The position numbers and the translations under genes are program-made. The notes below the pieces were generated by a model. The model was not told where the DNA came from. It searched no databases and saw only the letters and a list, made by a program, of their open reading frames with translations. Shown piece by piece: positions 44,357 to 53,540 of a stretch of DNA of 64,000 nucleotides (its first letter is position 1; every line of letters starts with the position of its first letter). The stretch comes from Streptomyces sp. NBC_01723. GTDB lineage: Bacteria > Actinomycetota > Actinomycetes > Streptomycetales > Streptomycetaceae. The stretch covers positions 7,180,001 to 7,244,000 of the forward strand of contig NZ_CP109171.1 of NCBI RefSeq assembly GCF_036246005.1. Reading direction: 5' to 3'.

Positions 44357-45469
44357 ATGAGTGGGCGTCAGATCGATCGCAGGGTACTCGCCGACGTGGT
44401 CCTCGCGGCCGTGGTCGGCGCCCTCGGCATGGGCGTCGCCGCCTTCGACGACGGCACGGACGCGCTCGACGTCACGCTCATCGCCCTCGCCTCGGCGTCC
44501 CTGGCCCTCCACCGCGCCGCCCCGCGCGCGGTGTTGGCCGCGGCCACGCTCCTCGGCACGGCGTACGTCGTCCACGCGCACCCCGGGCCGCTCTCCGCGC
44601 TGCCCGTCCTCGGCGCCGTGCACACCGCCGCCCGGGTCGGCCACCGGGGCCTCGCGGCGGCCGCCAGTACGGTGTTCCTCGCGGGGTACGTGGCGACCGG
44701 GCCCGGCACGCAGGAGGTGGCCGAGCGGGCCGGACTGCTCGCCGGCTGGTTCCTGTGCGCGGTGGTGACGGGGCTGGCCGACCGCAACTGGCAGGCCTAT
44801 CTGCGCCAGACCGAACAGCGCGCCCAGGAGGCCGAGCGCACCCGCGAGGAGGCGGCTCTGCGCCGGGCCGGTGAGGAGCGCCTGCGTATCGCCCGGGAGT
44901 TGCACGACTCGCTGACCCACAGCATCTCCATCGTGAAGCTCCAGGCGGGCGTCGCCGTCCATCTGGCCCGCAAGCGCGGCGAGGAGGTGCCGCCCGCGCT
45001 GCTCGCCATCCAGGAGGCCGGCGGCGAGGCGATGCGCGAACTGCGCTCGGCCCTCCAGGTGCTGCGCGCCGACGAGCCGTCCGGTACCACGGCGCTGCTC
45101 GTGGAGCGGGCCCGCGCGGCCGGACTGGCCGTCGACCTGACGGTCACCGGCGACGAGCGCCCGCTGCCGCCGGAGGTGGACCGGGCCGCCTACCGCATCG
45201 TCCAGGAGGCCCTCACCAACGCGGCCCGGCACGCGGGCCCGGCGAAGATCACGGTACGCATCGACTACGGCGGCGGCGGGGACGGGGAGTTGACGATAGA
45301 CGTGGACGACGACGGAGCCGCCGATCCGGCCCGCCCGCCGGTGCCGGGCACCGGGCTGACCGGCATGCGCGAGCGGGTCACGGCGCTGGGCGGCACCCTG
45401 CACGCCGCCCCGCGCGCGGAGGGCGGCTTCGCGGTGCGCGCCAGACTGCCGATGGAGGAGACGGTATGA
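44357..45469 (+). CDS. NarL-group sensor histidine kinase
   Basis: A 370-aa membrane sensor kinase. Four to five N-terminal helices (about residues 10-140) have almost no extracellular loop, so the signal is probably sensed in the membrane. The HisKA_3 dimerisation box ELHDSLTHSISIVKLQAGVA carries the phospho-His; the HATPase domain has IVQEALTNAARHAGPAKI (N box) and GTGLTGMRERVTALGG (G box). The response regulator overlaps by 4 bp (ATGA). Confidence 0.9.
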   Translation: MSGRQIDRRVLADVVLAAVVGALGMGVAAFDDGTDALDVTLIALASASLALHRAAPRAVLAAATLLGTAYVVHAHPGPLSALPVLGAVHTAARVGHRGLAAAASTVFLAGYVATGPGTQEVAERAGLLAGWFLCAVVTGLADRNWQAYLRQTEQRAQEAERTREEAALRRAGEERLRIARELHDSLTHSISIVKLQAGVAVHLARKRGEEVPPALLAIQEAGGEAMRELRSALQVLRADEPSGTTALLVERARAAGLAVDLTVTGDERPLPPEVDRAAYRIVQEALTNAARHAGPAKITVRIDYGGGGDGELTIDVDDDGAADPARPPVPGTGLTGMRERVTALGGTLHAAPRAEGGFAVRARLPMEETV

Positions 45470-46143
45470 GTGACGTCCTGCGCGTGGCGCTCGTCGACGA
45501 CCAGGCGCTGATGCGGGCCGGGTTCCGCGCGCTCCTCGACGCGGAGGACGGCATCGAGGTGGTCGGTGAGGCCGCCGACGGCGAGCAGGGTGTGGCGCTG
45601 GTGCGCGAGCAGGTGCCCGACGTGGCCCTGGTCGACGTGCAGATGCCGGTGATGACGGGCATCGAGGCGACCCGCCGCATCGCCGCCGACCCGGCCCTCG
45701 CCGCCGTCCGCGTGGTCATCCTCACCAACTACGGCCTGGACGAGTACGTCTTCGAGGCCCTGCGCGCGGGCGCGAGCGGCTTCCTGCTGAAGGACACGGA
45801 GCCGGCCGACCTGCTCCAGGCCATCCAGGTGGTCGCGCGCGGCGAGGCACTGCTCTCCCCGTCGGTCACCCGCACCCTCATCGGCGAGTTCGTCGCGCGT
45901 CCCCCGGACCGCTCCACCGCCCCCGGCCTGGACTGCCTCACCCGCCGCGAACGCGAGGTCACCGCGCTCGCCGCCCGCGGCCTGAGCAACGAGGAGATCG
46001 CCGCGCACATGGTGATCAGCCCACTCACCGCCAAGACCCACATCAGCCGGGCGATGACCAAGCTGGGCGCCCGAGACCGGGCCCAACTCGTGGTTTTCGC
46101 GTACGAGTCGGGCATGGTGACGGCACGGGGCGGCACCCGTTAG
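45466..46143 (+). CDS. NarL/FixJ-family response regulator
   Basis: A 225-aa regulator: a receiver domain with LVDDQALMRAGFR, the phospho-acceptor Asp in ALVDVQMPVMTG (about residue 55), ILTNYG and LLKDTEPADLL. A LuxR-type helix-turn-helix follows: LTRREREVTALAARGLSNEE and ISPLTAKTHISRAMTKLGAR. It is the cognate partner of the overlapping kinase. Its targets may include the divergent AhpD-like/methyltransferase operon (inference from position). Confidence 0.9.
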   Translation: MSDVLRVALVDDQALMRAGFRALLDAEDGIEVVGEAADGEQGVALVREQVPDVALVDVQMPVMTGIEATRRIAADPALAAVRVVILTNYGLDEYVFEALRAGASGFLLKDTEPADLLQAIQVVARGEALLSPSVTRTLIGEFVARPPDRSTAPGLDCLTRREREVTALAARGLSNEEIAAHMVISPLTAKTHISRAMTKLGARDRAQLVVFAYESGMVTARGGTR

Positions 46144-46160
46144 CCCTGGGTTCCCGCCCG

Positions 46161-47225
46161 TCAGGGCACCCGCGCGGTCCACTCCGGGGAGGAGAACTTC
46201 GTCTCCGCCAGCCCCCGGGCCCGGGCCATCTCGTCGTCGGTCACCTTGCCCCGGCTCAGCCCGTACCGCGCGCCGAAGGAGGCGATCATCCGCCCGATCA
46301 CGTCCTCGCGCGCCAGCCCGGTCTGCCGGCGCAACGGGTCCACCCGCTTCTTCGCGCTCCGGATGCCCTTGTCGGACATCTTCTCCCGCCCGATGCGCAG
46401 CACCTCCAGCATCTTGTCCGCGTCGATGTCGTAGGACATGGTCACGTGGTGCAGCACGGCGCCGGGACCGCCTCCGGGGCCGACGACGCGCTTCTGGGCG
46501 GCGCCGGCGATCTTGCCCTGGTCGGTGGCGATGTCGTTCAGCGGCTGGTACCAGGCGCGGATCCCCATCTCGCCGAGCGCCCCCAGCACCCAGTCGTCCA
46601 GGTAGGCGTAGCTGTCCTGGAAGGAGAGCCCCTGCACCAGCGCGTCCGGCACGGAGAGGGAGTACGTGATGGTGTTGCCGGGCTCGACGAACATGGCGCC
46701 GCCGCCGGAGATCCGGCGCACCACCTCGATGCCGTGGCGTGCGGCGCCCTCGGCGTCCACCTCGTTGCGCAGCGACTGGAAACTGCCGATGATCACCGCC
46801 GGGGCGCCCCACTCCCACACCCGCAGCGTCGGCGGGCGCCGGCCCGCGGCGACCTCGGCGGTCAGCACCTCGTCCAGCGCCATGTGCAGGGCCGGGGACT
46901 CGGGCCCCTCGTGGATCAGCTGCCAGTCGTAGTCCGTCCAGTCCGTGGCGTGCGCGAGCGCCCGGCGCACGGCGACCGCCACGCCCTCGGAGGTCAGCCC
47001 GTACATCACGGTGCCCTCGGGCAGCGCCGCGTCGATGCGGGCGGCGAGCCCCGCCGCGTCCGTGTCCACCGGTGCGCCCTCCAGCGCGCGGTTCACGGCC
47101 GCCAGGGCCTCGTCCGGTTCGAGGAAGAAGTCACCGGCCACCCGCACGTGCCGCAGCACACCGCCCTCGGCCTCGACGTCCACCACGACCAGCTTGCCGC
47201 CGGGGATCTTGTATTCACCGTGCAC
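46161..47225 (-). CDS. lplA: Lipoate-protein ligase A
   Basis: A 354-aa enzyme of the biotin/lipoate A/B ligase fold that attaches salvaged lipoate to E2 and GcvH proteins. GTG 47225 is chosen (HGEYKIPGGKLVVVD) because GGAGG lies 7 bases upstream; an upstream in-frame start at 47282 is less likely. The N-terminal 80 residues are the small accessory domain, placed before the catalytic domain. The catalytic part shows VVRRISGGGAMFVEPGN and the lysine motif QGKIAGAAQKRV. Convergent with the response regulator. Confidence 0.85.
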   Translation of the reverse strand: MHGEYKIPGGKLVVVDVEAEGGVLRHVRVAGDFFLEPDEALAAVNRALEGAPVDTDAAGLAARIDAALPEGTVMYGLTSEGVAVAVRRALAHATDWTDYDWQLIHEGPESPALHMALDEVLTAEVAAGRRPPTLRVWEWGAPAVIIGSFQSLRNEVDAEGAARHGIEVVRRISGGGAMFVEPGNTITYSLSVPDALVQGLSFQDSYAYLDDWVLGALGEMGIRAWYQPLNDIATDQGKIAGAAQKRVVGPGGGPGAVLHHVTMSYDIDADKMLEVLRIGREKMSDKGIRSAKKRVDPLRRQTGLAREDVIGRMIASFGARYGLSRGKVTDDEMARARGLAETKFSSPEWTARVP

Positions 47226-47310
47226 CGTCGCGCCTCCGTTCCGCATCCGGGGCAACAGCCCGGCCGACCGGTGTGTTCCCACCGCGTGCCGGGCCGGTCC
47301 GGTGCCCGGT

Positions 47311-47316
47311 TAGCCT
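47311..47316 (+). promoter_or_regulatory. -10 box TAGCCT of the AraC gene, leaderless
   Basis: TAGCCT lies six bases before ATG 47323, without a ribosome binding site between. Confidence 0.45.
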
Positions 47317-47322
47317 GACCGC

Positions 47323-48093
47323 ATGCGTGTGACCAGGGAACTGCCGACGCTCGCCGCCGGCGAGGTCGACGTCTCCTTCGTGATCAAGGGGTACGAGGAG
47401 GTCGTGGCCGCCGACACGGCCTGGAACGAGCACTCCCACCCGTGGCACGAACTGCTGTGGAACGAGCGCGGCGCGTCCACCGCCGTGGTCGGCACCCAGG
47501 TGTGGTGCATCACGCCGACGCTGGGGCTCTGGATGCCCGCCGGACAGCTGCACTCCGCGTCCGCGGTCGCGGGCACCTCCTACCGCGCCCACTTCTTCCG
47601 GCACGGCACCGAGTCGGCGCTGCCCGACGTGCCGGTGTCCGTGGACATCACCCCGCTGCTCCGGCTCCTCCTGGAGCGGCTGGAGGAACCCGAGCTGTCC
47701 GCGCGCTCCCGGGCCGTGACCGAGGCCATGGTCCTGGACGTCCTGCGGCCGTCACCGCGTGCTCTGCTGGTGCAGCTGCCCACGTCCGAGCTGCTGCGGC
47801 CGATCGTGGACGCGGTCCGCGCGGACCCCGCCCACCAGCGGACGCTCACCGGCTGGGCCACCGCCCTCGGGTGCAGCGCCCGCACCCTGACCCGGGCGTT
47901 CCGGACCGAGACCGGCACCAGCTTCGCCCGGTGGGTCGCCTCGGTGCGGGCCCAGCACGCCGTGCAGTTGCTCTCCCAGGGCTTCGAGGTGGACGTGGTG
48001 GCCGACGTGGTCGGCTACCGCTCGGCCAGTGCCTTCGGCGCCGCCTTCCGGCGGACCACCGGCACCACGCCGGGCAGGTTCCGGGCGGGCTGA
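47323..48093 (+). CDS. AraC-family transcriptional regulator
   Basis: A 256-aa regulator: an N-terminal cupin sensor (NEHSHPWHELLWNERGASTA, WMPAGQLHSASAVAGTSYRA) and a C-terminal AraC double helix-turn-helix (TGWATALGCSARTLTRAFRT, then VDVVADVVGYRSASAFGAAF and TTGTTPGRFRAG). It lies 137 bp upstream of the iron-uptake operon in the same direction. AraC regulators beside siderophore transporters often sense the siderophore, but the iron box between them suggests separate control too. Confidence 0.85.
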   Translation: MRVTRELPTLAAGEVDVSFVIKGYEEVVAADTAWNEHSHPWHELLWNERGASTAVVGTQVWCITPTLGLWMPAGQLHSASAVAGTSYRAHFFRHGTESALPDVPVSVDITPLLRLLLERLEEPELSARSRAVTEAMVLDVLRPSPRALLVQLPTSELLRPIVDAVRADPAHQRTLTGWATALGCSARTLTRAFRTETGTSFARWVASVRAQHAVQLLSQGFEVDVVADVVGYRSASAFGAAFRRTTGTTPGRFRAG

Positions 48094-48183
48094 CGGCGCC
48101 GGGGGACGCGCCGGGTGTCCCGATCGCTACAAGGACTGTCGAAAAGGCTCGATTGATGCGCGCGCATCCGCTCTCTAACCTGT

Positions 48184-48202
48184 GCAGGTAAGCCTTACCT
48201 AA
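48184..48202. promoter_or_regulatory. DtxR/DmdR-type iron box
   Basis: The core AGGTAAGCCTTACCTAA (48186-48202) matches the 19-bp palindrome TTAGGTTAGGCTAACCTAA at most positions and lies 29 bp before ATG 48231. Under iron sufficiency the Fe-bound repressor should shut the downstream operon. Confidence 0.8.
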
Positions 48203-48230
48203 CTTACTATTGAGAGTGAAACCCGGGTCG

Positions 48231-49274
48231 ATGAGAACACCCCGCCTTCGTGTGCTCGCCCTCGCGGCGGCCCTCCTGTTCGGCCTCACCGCCTGCGGCG
48301 GCCAGGACGACACCAAGGACGACAGCGCCGCCGCCGGCACCGACGCCTCCGGCCGGTTCCCCGTGAGCATCGAGCACGCGCTCGGCACCACCGTCATCCC
48401 CGACAAGCCGAAGCGCGTCGCCACCGTCAACTGGGCCAACGACGAGGTGCCGCTCGCCCTCGGCGTCGTCCCCGTCGGCATGGCCAAGGCCAACTTCGGC
48501 GACGACGACGCGGACGGCGTGCTGCCCTGGACCGAGGACCGGCTCAAGGAACTCGGCGCCAAGACGCCCGTCCTGTTCGACGAGACCGACGGCATCGACT
48601 TCGAGGCCGTCGCCGACACCAAGCCCGACGTCATCCTGGCCTCGTACTCCGGCCTGACCGCGCAGGACTACGAGACCCTCAGCCAGATCGCGCCCGTCGT
48701 CGCCTACCCCGAGGCCGCCTGGGCCACCCCGTGGCGCGACATCATCCGGCTCAACAGCAAGGCCATCGGCATGGCCGACGAGGGCGACGAGCTGATCGCC
48801 GGCCTGGAGGGGCGGATCGGCAAGACCGTCGCCAAGTACCCGCAGATCAAGGGCAAGTCGGCGATGTTCATGACCCACGTGTCCTCCAAGGACGTCAGTG
48901 AGGTCGGCTTCTACACCACCCACGACACCCGCACCCAGTTCTTCACCGACCTGGGCATGAAGATCCCGGCCAGCATCTCCGAGCCGTCCCGGGACACCAA
49001 GAAGTTCGTGCTCAGCAAGAGCGCCGAGCGCATCGACGACTTCAACGACGTCGACATCGTCACCGGCTACGGCGACGACAAGGGCGAACTGCTGAAGGCC
49101 CTCAAGAACGACCCGCTCACCTCGAAGCTGACCGCCGTCAAGCGGGACTCCGTCTACCTGCTGCCCGGCACCACCCCCCTCGCGACCGCCGCGAACCCCA
49201 CCCCGCTGTCCATCCCGTACGTCCTGGACGACTACGTGAAGGCGCTCGCCGCGGCCGCGGACAAGGCCGCGTGA
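48231..49274 (+). CDS. Siderophore-binding lipoprotein (FecB/FepB type)
   Basis: A 347-aa periplasmic-binding-protein-type lipoprotein that captures a ferric siderophore outside the membrane. ATG 48231; in-frame upstream starts exist but the signal peptide RVLALAAALLFGLTACGGQD with lipobox LTAC fits this one. The Peripla_BP_2 domain has PKRVATVNWANDEVPLALGV, IDFEAVADTKPDVILASYSG and DVDIVTGYGDDKGELLKAL. First gene of a five-gene operon with an iron box upstream; its stop overlaps the next GTG start. Confidence 0.9.
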   Translation: MRTPRLRVLALAAALLFGLTACGGQDDTKDDSAAAGTDASGRFPVSIEHALGTTVIPDKPKRVATVNWANDEVPLALGVVPVGMAKANFGDDDADGVLPWTEDRLKELGAKTPVLFDETDGIDFEAVADTKPDVILASYSGLTAQDYETLSQIAPVVAYPEAAWATPWRDIIRLNSKAIGMADEGDELIAGLEGRIGKTVAKYPQIKGKSAMFMTHVSSKDVSEVGFYTTHDTRTQFFTDLGMKIPASISEPSRDTKKFVLSKSAERIDDFNDVDIVTGYGDDKGELLKALKNDPLTSKLTAVKRDSVYLLPGTTPLATAANPTPLSIPYVLDDYVKALAAAADKAA

Positions 49275-50314
49275 CCGTCACCGACACCCCGCGCGCGTCG
49301 GACGCCGTCCCGGTGCGGCGTCCGGCGCGCGCCCCCGTGATCTGGCTCCTGGTGCTCGCCGCGGTCCTGCTCGCCGTCATGACCGCCTCCCTCGCCCTCG
49401 GCTCCCGCGACGTCGCCTGGTCCGACGTGTGGTCGGCACTCGGCGGGGCGGAACACACCCTGGAGGAGGCGGCGGTCGCCAAACGCCTACCGCGCACCCT
49501 CCTCGCCGTCACCGTGGGCGCCGCCCTCGCGCTGGCCGGCGCGGTCATGCAGGGCGTCACCCGCAACCCGCTCGCCGACCCCGGCATCCTCGGCGTCAAC
49601 ATGGGCGCCTCGCTGGCCGTGGTGATCGCCATGGCCCACCTCGGCCTCGCGACGGTCTCCGGGTACATCTGGGTGGCGATGACGGGGGCGGCACTGACCG
49701 CCGGGTTCGTCTACGCCGTCGGCTCGCTGGGACGCGGCGGGGCCACCCCGCTGAAACTGGCCCTCGCCGGTGCCGCCATCTCGGCCGCCCTCGCCTCCCT
49801 GGTCACCGCCGTCGTACTGCCGCGCAACGACATCTCCGACACCTTCCGGCTGTGGCAGATCGGCGGCCTCGGAGGCGCCTCCTACGCCCAGCTCGGCACG
49901 GTGCTGCCGTTCCTCGCCGCCGGTTTCGTGCTCTGCCTCGCCTCCGCGCGGGCCCTCAACTCGCTGGCGCTGGGCGACGACCTGGCCGCCGGGCTCGGGG
50001 AACGCGTGGCGCTCGTGCGGGCCACCGCCGCGCTCGGCGCGGTCGTCCTGTGCGGCGCGTCCACCGCCGTCGCCGGGCCGATCGCCTTCGTCGGCCTCGT
50101 CGTACCCCACACCTGCCGGCTCCTGGCGGGCGTCGACCACCGCCGGCTCCTGCCGTTCTCCGCGCTCGGCGGTGCCGTGCTCCTCACGGCCGCGGACGTG
50201 TTGGGACGGATCGTGGCCCGGCCGGCCGAGATCGACGTCGGCATCCTGACCGCGGTCATCGGCGCCCCCTTCTTCATCCACATCGTCCGCCGACAGAAGG
50301 TCAGATCCCTGTGA
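49271..50314 (+). CDS. FecCD-family siderophore ABC permease 1
   Basis: A 347-aa permease with about 9-10 helices. Family motifs are RLPRTLLAVTVGAALALAGA, MQGVTRNPLADPGILGVNMG and the C-terminal block AGPIAFVGLVVPHTCRLLAG. GTG 49271 overlaps the binding-protein stop, and its own stop overlaps the next start. It would form the heterodimeric channel with the following protein. Confidence 0.9.
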   Translation: MTVTDTPRASDAVPVRRPARAPVIWLLVLAAVLLAVMTASLALGSRDVAWSDVWSALGGAEHTLEEAAVAKRLPRTLLAVTVGAALALAGAVMQGVTRNPLADPGILGVNMGASLAVVIAMAHLGLATVSGYIWVAMTGAALTAGFVYAVGSLGRGGATPLKLALAGAAISAALASLVTAVVLPRNDISDTFRLWQIGGLGGASYAQLGTVLPFLAAGFVLCLASARALNSLALGDDLAAGLGERVALVRATAALGAVVLCGASTAVAGPIAFVGLVVPHTCRLLAGVDHRRLLPFSALGGAVLLTAADVLGRIVARPAEIDVGILTAVIGAPFFIHIVRRQKVRSL

Positions 50315-51363
50315 GCGCCCCTGCCGCGAGCGTCCCGTCCGCGCTGCGGACCGTCACCCGCGCCCGGATCCGCGGCGCGTACCGGCGACGGCTGCTCGTC
50401 CTGACGCTGCTGCTGCTCGTCGCCGCCGCGTTCGCCACCACCCTCATGGCCGGGCACACCTTCTACCCGGCGCACGACGTGCTGCGCGTGGTCATGGGGG
50501 AGGAGGTGCCGGGCGCGTCCTTCACCGTCGGCAGACTGCGACTGCCCCGCGCGGTGCTCGCCCTCGCCGCCGGATTCAGCTTCGGCATGGCGGGTGTCAC
50601 CTTCCAGACGATGCTCCGCAACCCGCTGGCCAGCCCCGACGTCATCGGCATCAGCGCGGGCGCGAGCGCCGCGGCGGCCATCGCCATCGTGACCCTCTCC
50701 CTCAGCGGGACCGAGGTGTCGGTCCTCGCGATCGCCGCCGCGCTCGGGGTGGCGCTGCTCGTGTACACGCTCGCGTTCCGCGACGGGGTCGCCGGCACCC
50801 GGCTCATCCTCATCGGCATCGGTGTCGCCGCGCTGCTCGACAGCGTCACCTCCTACGTCCTGTCGCAGGCCGCCGAGTGGGACCTCCAGGAGGCGATGCG
50901 CTGGCTCACGGGCAGCCTCAACGGCACCAGCTGGGAAGAGACGGTGCCCACGGTCGTCGCCCTGCTCGTGCTCGGCCCGGTGCTGCTCGCCCAGGCCCGC
51001 AACCTGAGCGCGCTGAGCCTCGGGGACGACACGGCCTCCGCGCTCGGTGTCCGGGTGGAGCGCACCCGCGTCACGGTGATCGTGGCGGCCGTGGGGCTGA
51101 TCGCGTTCGCGACGGCGGCCGCCGGACCGATCGCCTTCGTCGCCTTCCTCTCCGGTCCGATCGCCGCCCGGCTGGTCGGCACCGGCGGTTCCCTGCTGGT
51201 GCCGGCCGGGCTGGTCGGGTCCCTGCTCGTGCTGGTCGCCGACTTCACCGGCCAGTACGCCTTCGACACCCGCTACCCGGTGGGCGTCGTCACCGGTGTC
51301 CTCGGCGCCCCCTACCTCGTCTACCTGATCGTCCGCACCAACCGGGCCGGAGGCTCACTGTGA
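50311..51363 (+). CDS. FecCD-family siderophore ABC permease 2
   Basis: A 350-aa permease starting at GTG 50311 in a GTGA overlap. Motifs are RLRLPRAVLALAAGFSFGMA, QTMLRNPLASPDVIGISAGA and AGPIAFVAFLSGPIAARLVG. A basic N-terminal 30 residues precede the first helix. It pairs with permease 1. Confidence 0.9.
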   Translation: MSAPAASVPSALRTVTRARIRGAYRRRLLVLTLLLLVAAAFATTLMAGHTFYPAHDVLRVVMGEEVPGASFTVGRLRLPRAVLALAAGFSFGMAGVTFQTMLRNPLASPDVIGISAGASAAAAIAIVTLSLSGTEVSVLAIAAALGVALLVYTLAFRDGVAGTRLILIGIGVAALLDSVTSYVLSQAAEWDLQEAMRWLTGSLNGTSWEETVPTVVALLVLGPVLLAQARNLSALSLGDDTASALGVRVERTRVTVIVAAVGLIAFATAAAGPIAFVAFLSGPIAARLVGTGGSLLVPAGLVGSLLVLVADFTGQYAFDTRYPVGVVTGVLGAPYLVYLIVRTNRAGGSL

Positions 51364-52166
51364 CCGCGTCCCACACCCTCTCCACCGAGGACCTCACGCT
51401 CGGCTACGGCGACCGTGCCGTCATCGAGGGCCTGGACCTGACGCTGGCGGCCGGGCGTGTCACGGTGATCGTCGGCGCCAACGCCTGCGGCAAGTCGACC
51501 CTGTTGCGCTCCATGTCCCGGCTGCTCGTCCCGCGCGCGGGACGCGTCGTCCTGGACGGCAGGGAGGTCCACCGCACGCCCGCCAAGGAACTCGCCCGCA
51601 CCCTCGGCCTGTTGCCCCAGTCGCCGGTCACCCCCGAGGGCATCACCGTCCTCGACCTGGTGGGCCGGGGCCGCCATCCGCACCAGCGTGCCTTCGCGCG
51701 GTGGACGACCAAGGACGACGCGGCGGTCGCCGCCGCGCTGGAGGCCACGCACACCACGGACCTGGTGGACCGCTCGGTCGACGAACTCTCCGGCGGCCAG
51801 CGCCAACGGGTGTGGATCGCGATGGCACTGGCCCAGCAGACCGACCTGCTGCTGCTCGACGAACCCACCACGTTCCTCGACATCAGCCACCAGATCGAGG
51901 TGCTCGACCTGCTGACCGACCTGAACCGCAGCCGCGGCACCACGATCGTCATGGTCCTGCACGACCTCAACCTGGCCGCGCGCTACGCCGACCGGCTCAT
52001 CGCCCTGGCCTCCGGCCGGCTGCACGCGGCCGGAACCACCGAGGAGGTGATGACCGAGGACACGGTCAGGACGGTGTACGGCATGGAGAGCCGCGTCATC
52101 GAGGACCCGGTCTCCGGCCGGCCCCTCGTGCTTCCCATCGGCCGCCACCACTCGATGGCGTCATGA
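51360..52166 (+). CDS. Siderophore ABC transporter ATP-binding protein
   Basis: A 268-aa FecE/FepC-type ATPase, GTG 51360. Walker A is VGANACGKST, the signature VDELSGGQRQRVWIAMALAQ, Walker B LLLLDEPTTFLDISHQ, and the switch His is in MVLHDLNLAARYAD. Energises uptake through the two permeases. Its stop overlaps the exporter ATG (ATGA). Confidence 0.92.
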   Translation: MTASHTLSTEDLTLGYGDRAVIEGLDLTLAAGRVTVIVGANACGKSTLLRSMSRLLVPRAGRVVLDGREVHRTPAKELARTLGLLPQSPVTPEGITVLDLVGRGRHPHQRAFARWTTKDDAAVAAALEATHTTDLVDRSVDELSGGQRQRVWIAMALAQQTDLLLLDEPTTFLDISHQIEVLDLLTDLNRSRGTTIVMVLHDLNLAARYADRLIALASGRLHAAGTTEEVMTEDTVRTVYGMESRVIEDPVSGRPLVLPIGRHHSMAS

Positions 52167-53485
52167 GCCCGAAGCTCACCGCCCTGCTCCCCGACCTCGC
52201 CCCCTGGCGCACCTCCCGGGACTTCCGCCTCCTGTGGGTGCAGGGGCTCGTCACCTACCTCGGCAGCGTCATGGCCCTGATCGCGCTGCCGCTCCAGATC
52301 AAGGACCTGACCGGATCCCCGCTCGCGGTCGGCGTCATGGGCGCAGTCGAACTCGTGCCGCTGGTCGTCTTCGGGCTGTACGGCGGCGCACTCGCCGACG
52401 CGGTGGACCGGCGCAAGGTCATCGTGGTGACCGAGGCGGGACTGGGCCTGCTGGCGGTGGTCCTGCTCGTGAACGCGATGCTGCCGCGGCCGATGCTGTG
52501 GCCGCTGTACGTGGTGGCGGCCGGGGTGGCCGCCCTGGCCGGACTCCAGCGGCCCGCGCTGGACTCGTTGCTGGCCCGGATCGTCCCGCACGGCCAACTG
52601 GCGGCGGCCGCCGCGCTGAACGCCCTGCGCTGGCAGGCCGGCGCGATCGCCGGTCCCGCGCTGGCCGGCCTCGTGGTGGCGTACGCGGGCAACGTCCCGG
52701 CGTACGCCACCACCGTGGCCTGCTTCCTCGGGTCGGTCCTGATGTGCCGTCGGCTCTCACCCGTACCGCCCGCCGAGCACGCGGCCAGGCCGTCGCTGCG
52801 CGGTATCGCCGAAGGCGCGCGGTACGCGTGGTCGCGACCGGTGCTGCTCGGCACGTACGCCATCGACCTGGCGGCGATGTTCTTCGCCTTCCCGAACACC
52901 ATCTTTCCGTTCCTCGCCGACGACCTCGACGCCGACTGGGCGCTCGGGCTGATGTACTCGGCGGGGGCGGTGGGCTCGCTGCTGGTCAGCCTGACCAGCG
53001 GCTGGGTGTCCCGGACCCGGCGGCACGGGCTGCTGGTGGTGTGCGGCGCCGCCGGGTGGGGCCTGGCCGTCGCGGCGGCCGGCCGGACCTCGCAGGTCTG
53101 GCTGGTGCTGGTGTGCCTCGGGCTGGCGGGAGCGGGGGACATGCTGAGCGGTCTGGGCCGTTCGACGATCTGGAACCAGACCATTCCCGACCGTCTGCGC
53201 GGGCGGCTCGCCGGCATCGAGGTCCTCTCGTACAGCATCGGCCCGCAGCTCGGCCAGGTCCGCGCCGGGGCGATGGCCGGCTGGACCGGCGCGCGTCCGG
53301 CGATCTGGAGCGGCGGCCTCGCCTGCCTCGCCGCGGTGGGCCTGCTCACCGCCGCCCTGCCCAAGCTGATCAGCTACGACGCCCGAACGGACGAGGACGC
53401 CCGCCGCCGGGCCGCCGAGGGCGTCGGTCAACAGCGGGACCCGAGCGCGGACTTGGGGACCGGTGAGGCTAGCGTGAACCACTGA
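52163..53485 (+). CDS. MFS transporter, EntS-like siderophore exporter
   Basis: A 440-aa major facilitator with about 12 helices, of the EntS/MFS_3 group: RDFRLLWVQGLVTYLGSVMA, FGLYGGALADAVDRRKVIVV (loop 2-3 motif GALADAVDRR) and the late-helix motif WNQTIPDRLRGRLAGIE. Translationally coupled to the iron-uptake ATPase, so it probably exports a siderophore or its derivative. A general drug efflux role cannot be excluded. Confidence 0.85.
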   Translation: MSPKLTALLPDLAPWRTSRDFRLLWVQGLVTYLGSVMALIALPLQIKDLTGSPLAVGVMGAVELVPLVVFGLYGGALADAVDRRKVIVVTEAGLGLLAVVLLVNAMLPRPMLWPLYVVAAGVAALAGLQRPALDSLLARIVPHGQLAAAAALNALRWQAGAIAGPALAGLVVAYAGNVPAYATTVACFLGSVLMCRRLSPVPPAEHAARPSLRGIAEGARYAWSRPVLLGTYAIDLAAMFFAFPNTIFPFLADDLDADWALGLMYSAGAVGSLLVSLTSGWVSRTRRHGLLVVCGAAGWGLAVAAAGRTSQVWLVLVCLGLAGAGDMLSGLGRSTIWNQTIPDRLRGRLAGIEVLSYSIGPQLGQVRAGAMAGWTGARPAIWSGGLACLAAVGLLTAALPKLISYDARTDEDARRRAAEGVGQQRDPSADLGTGEASVNH

Positions 53486-53540
53486 CAACAGTGAGTGACC
53501 GTTCGTGTCGCCACGCTTTCCGCACGGAGGAGTGCCCCGC

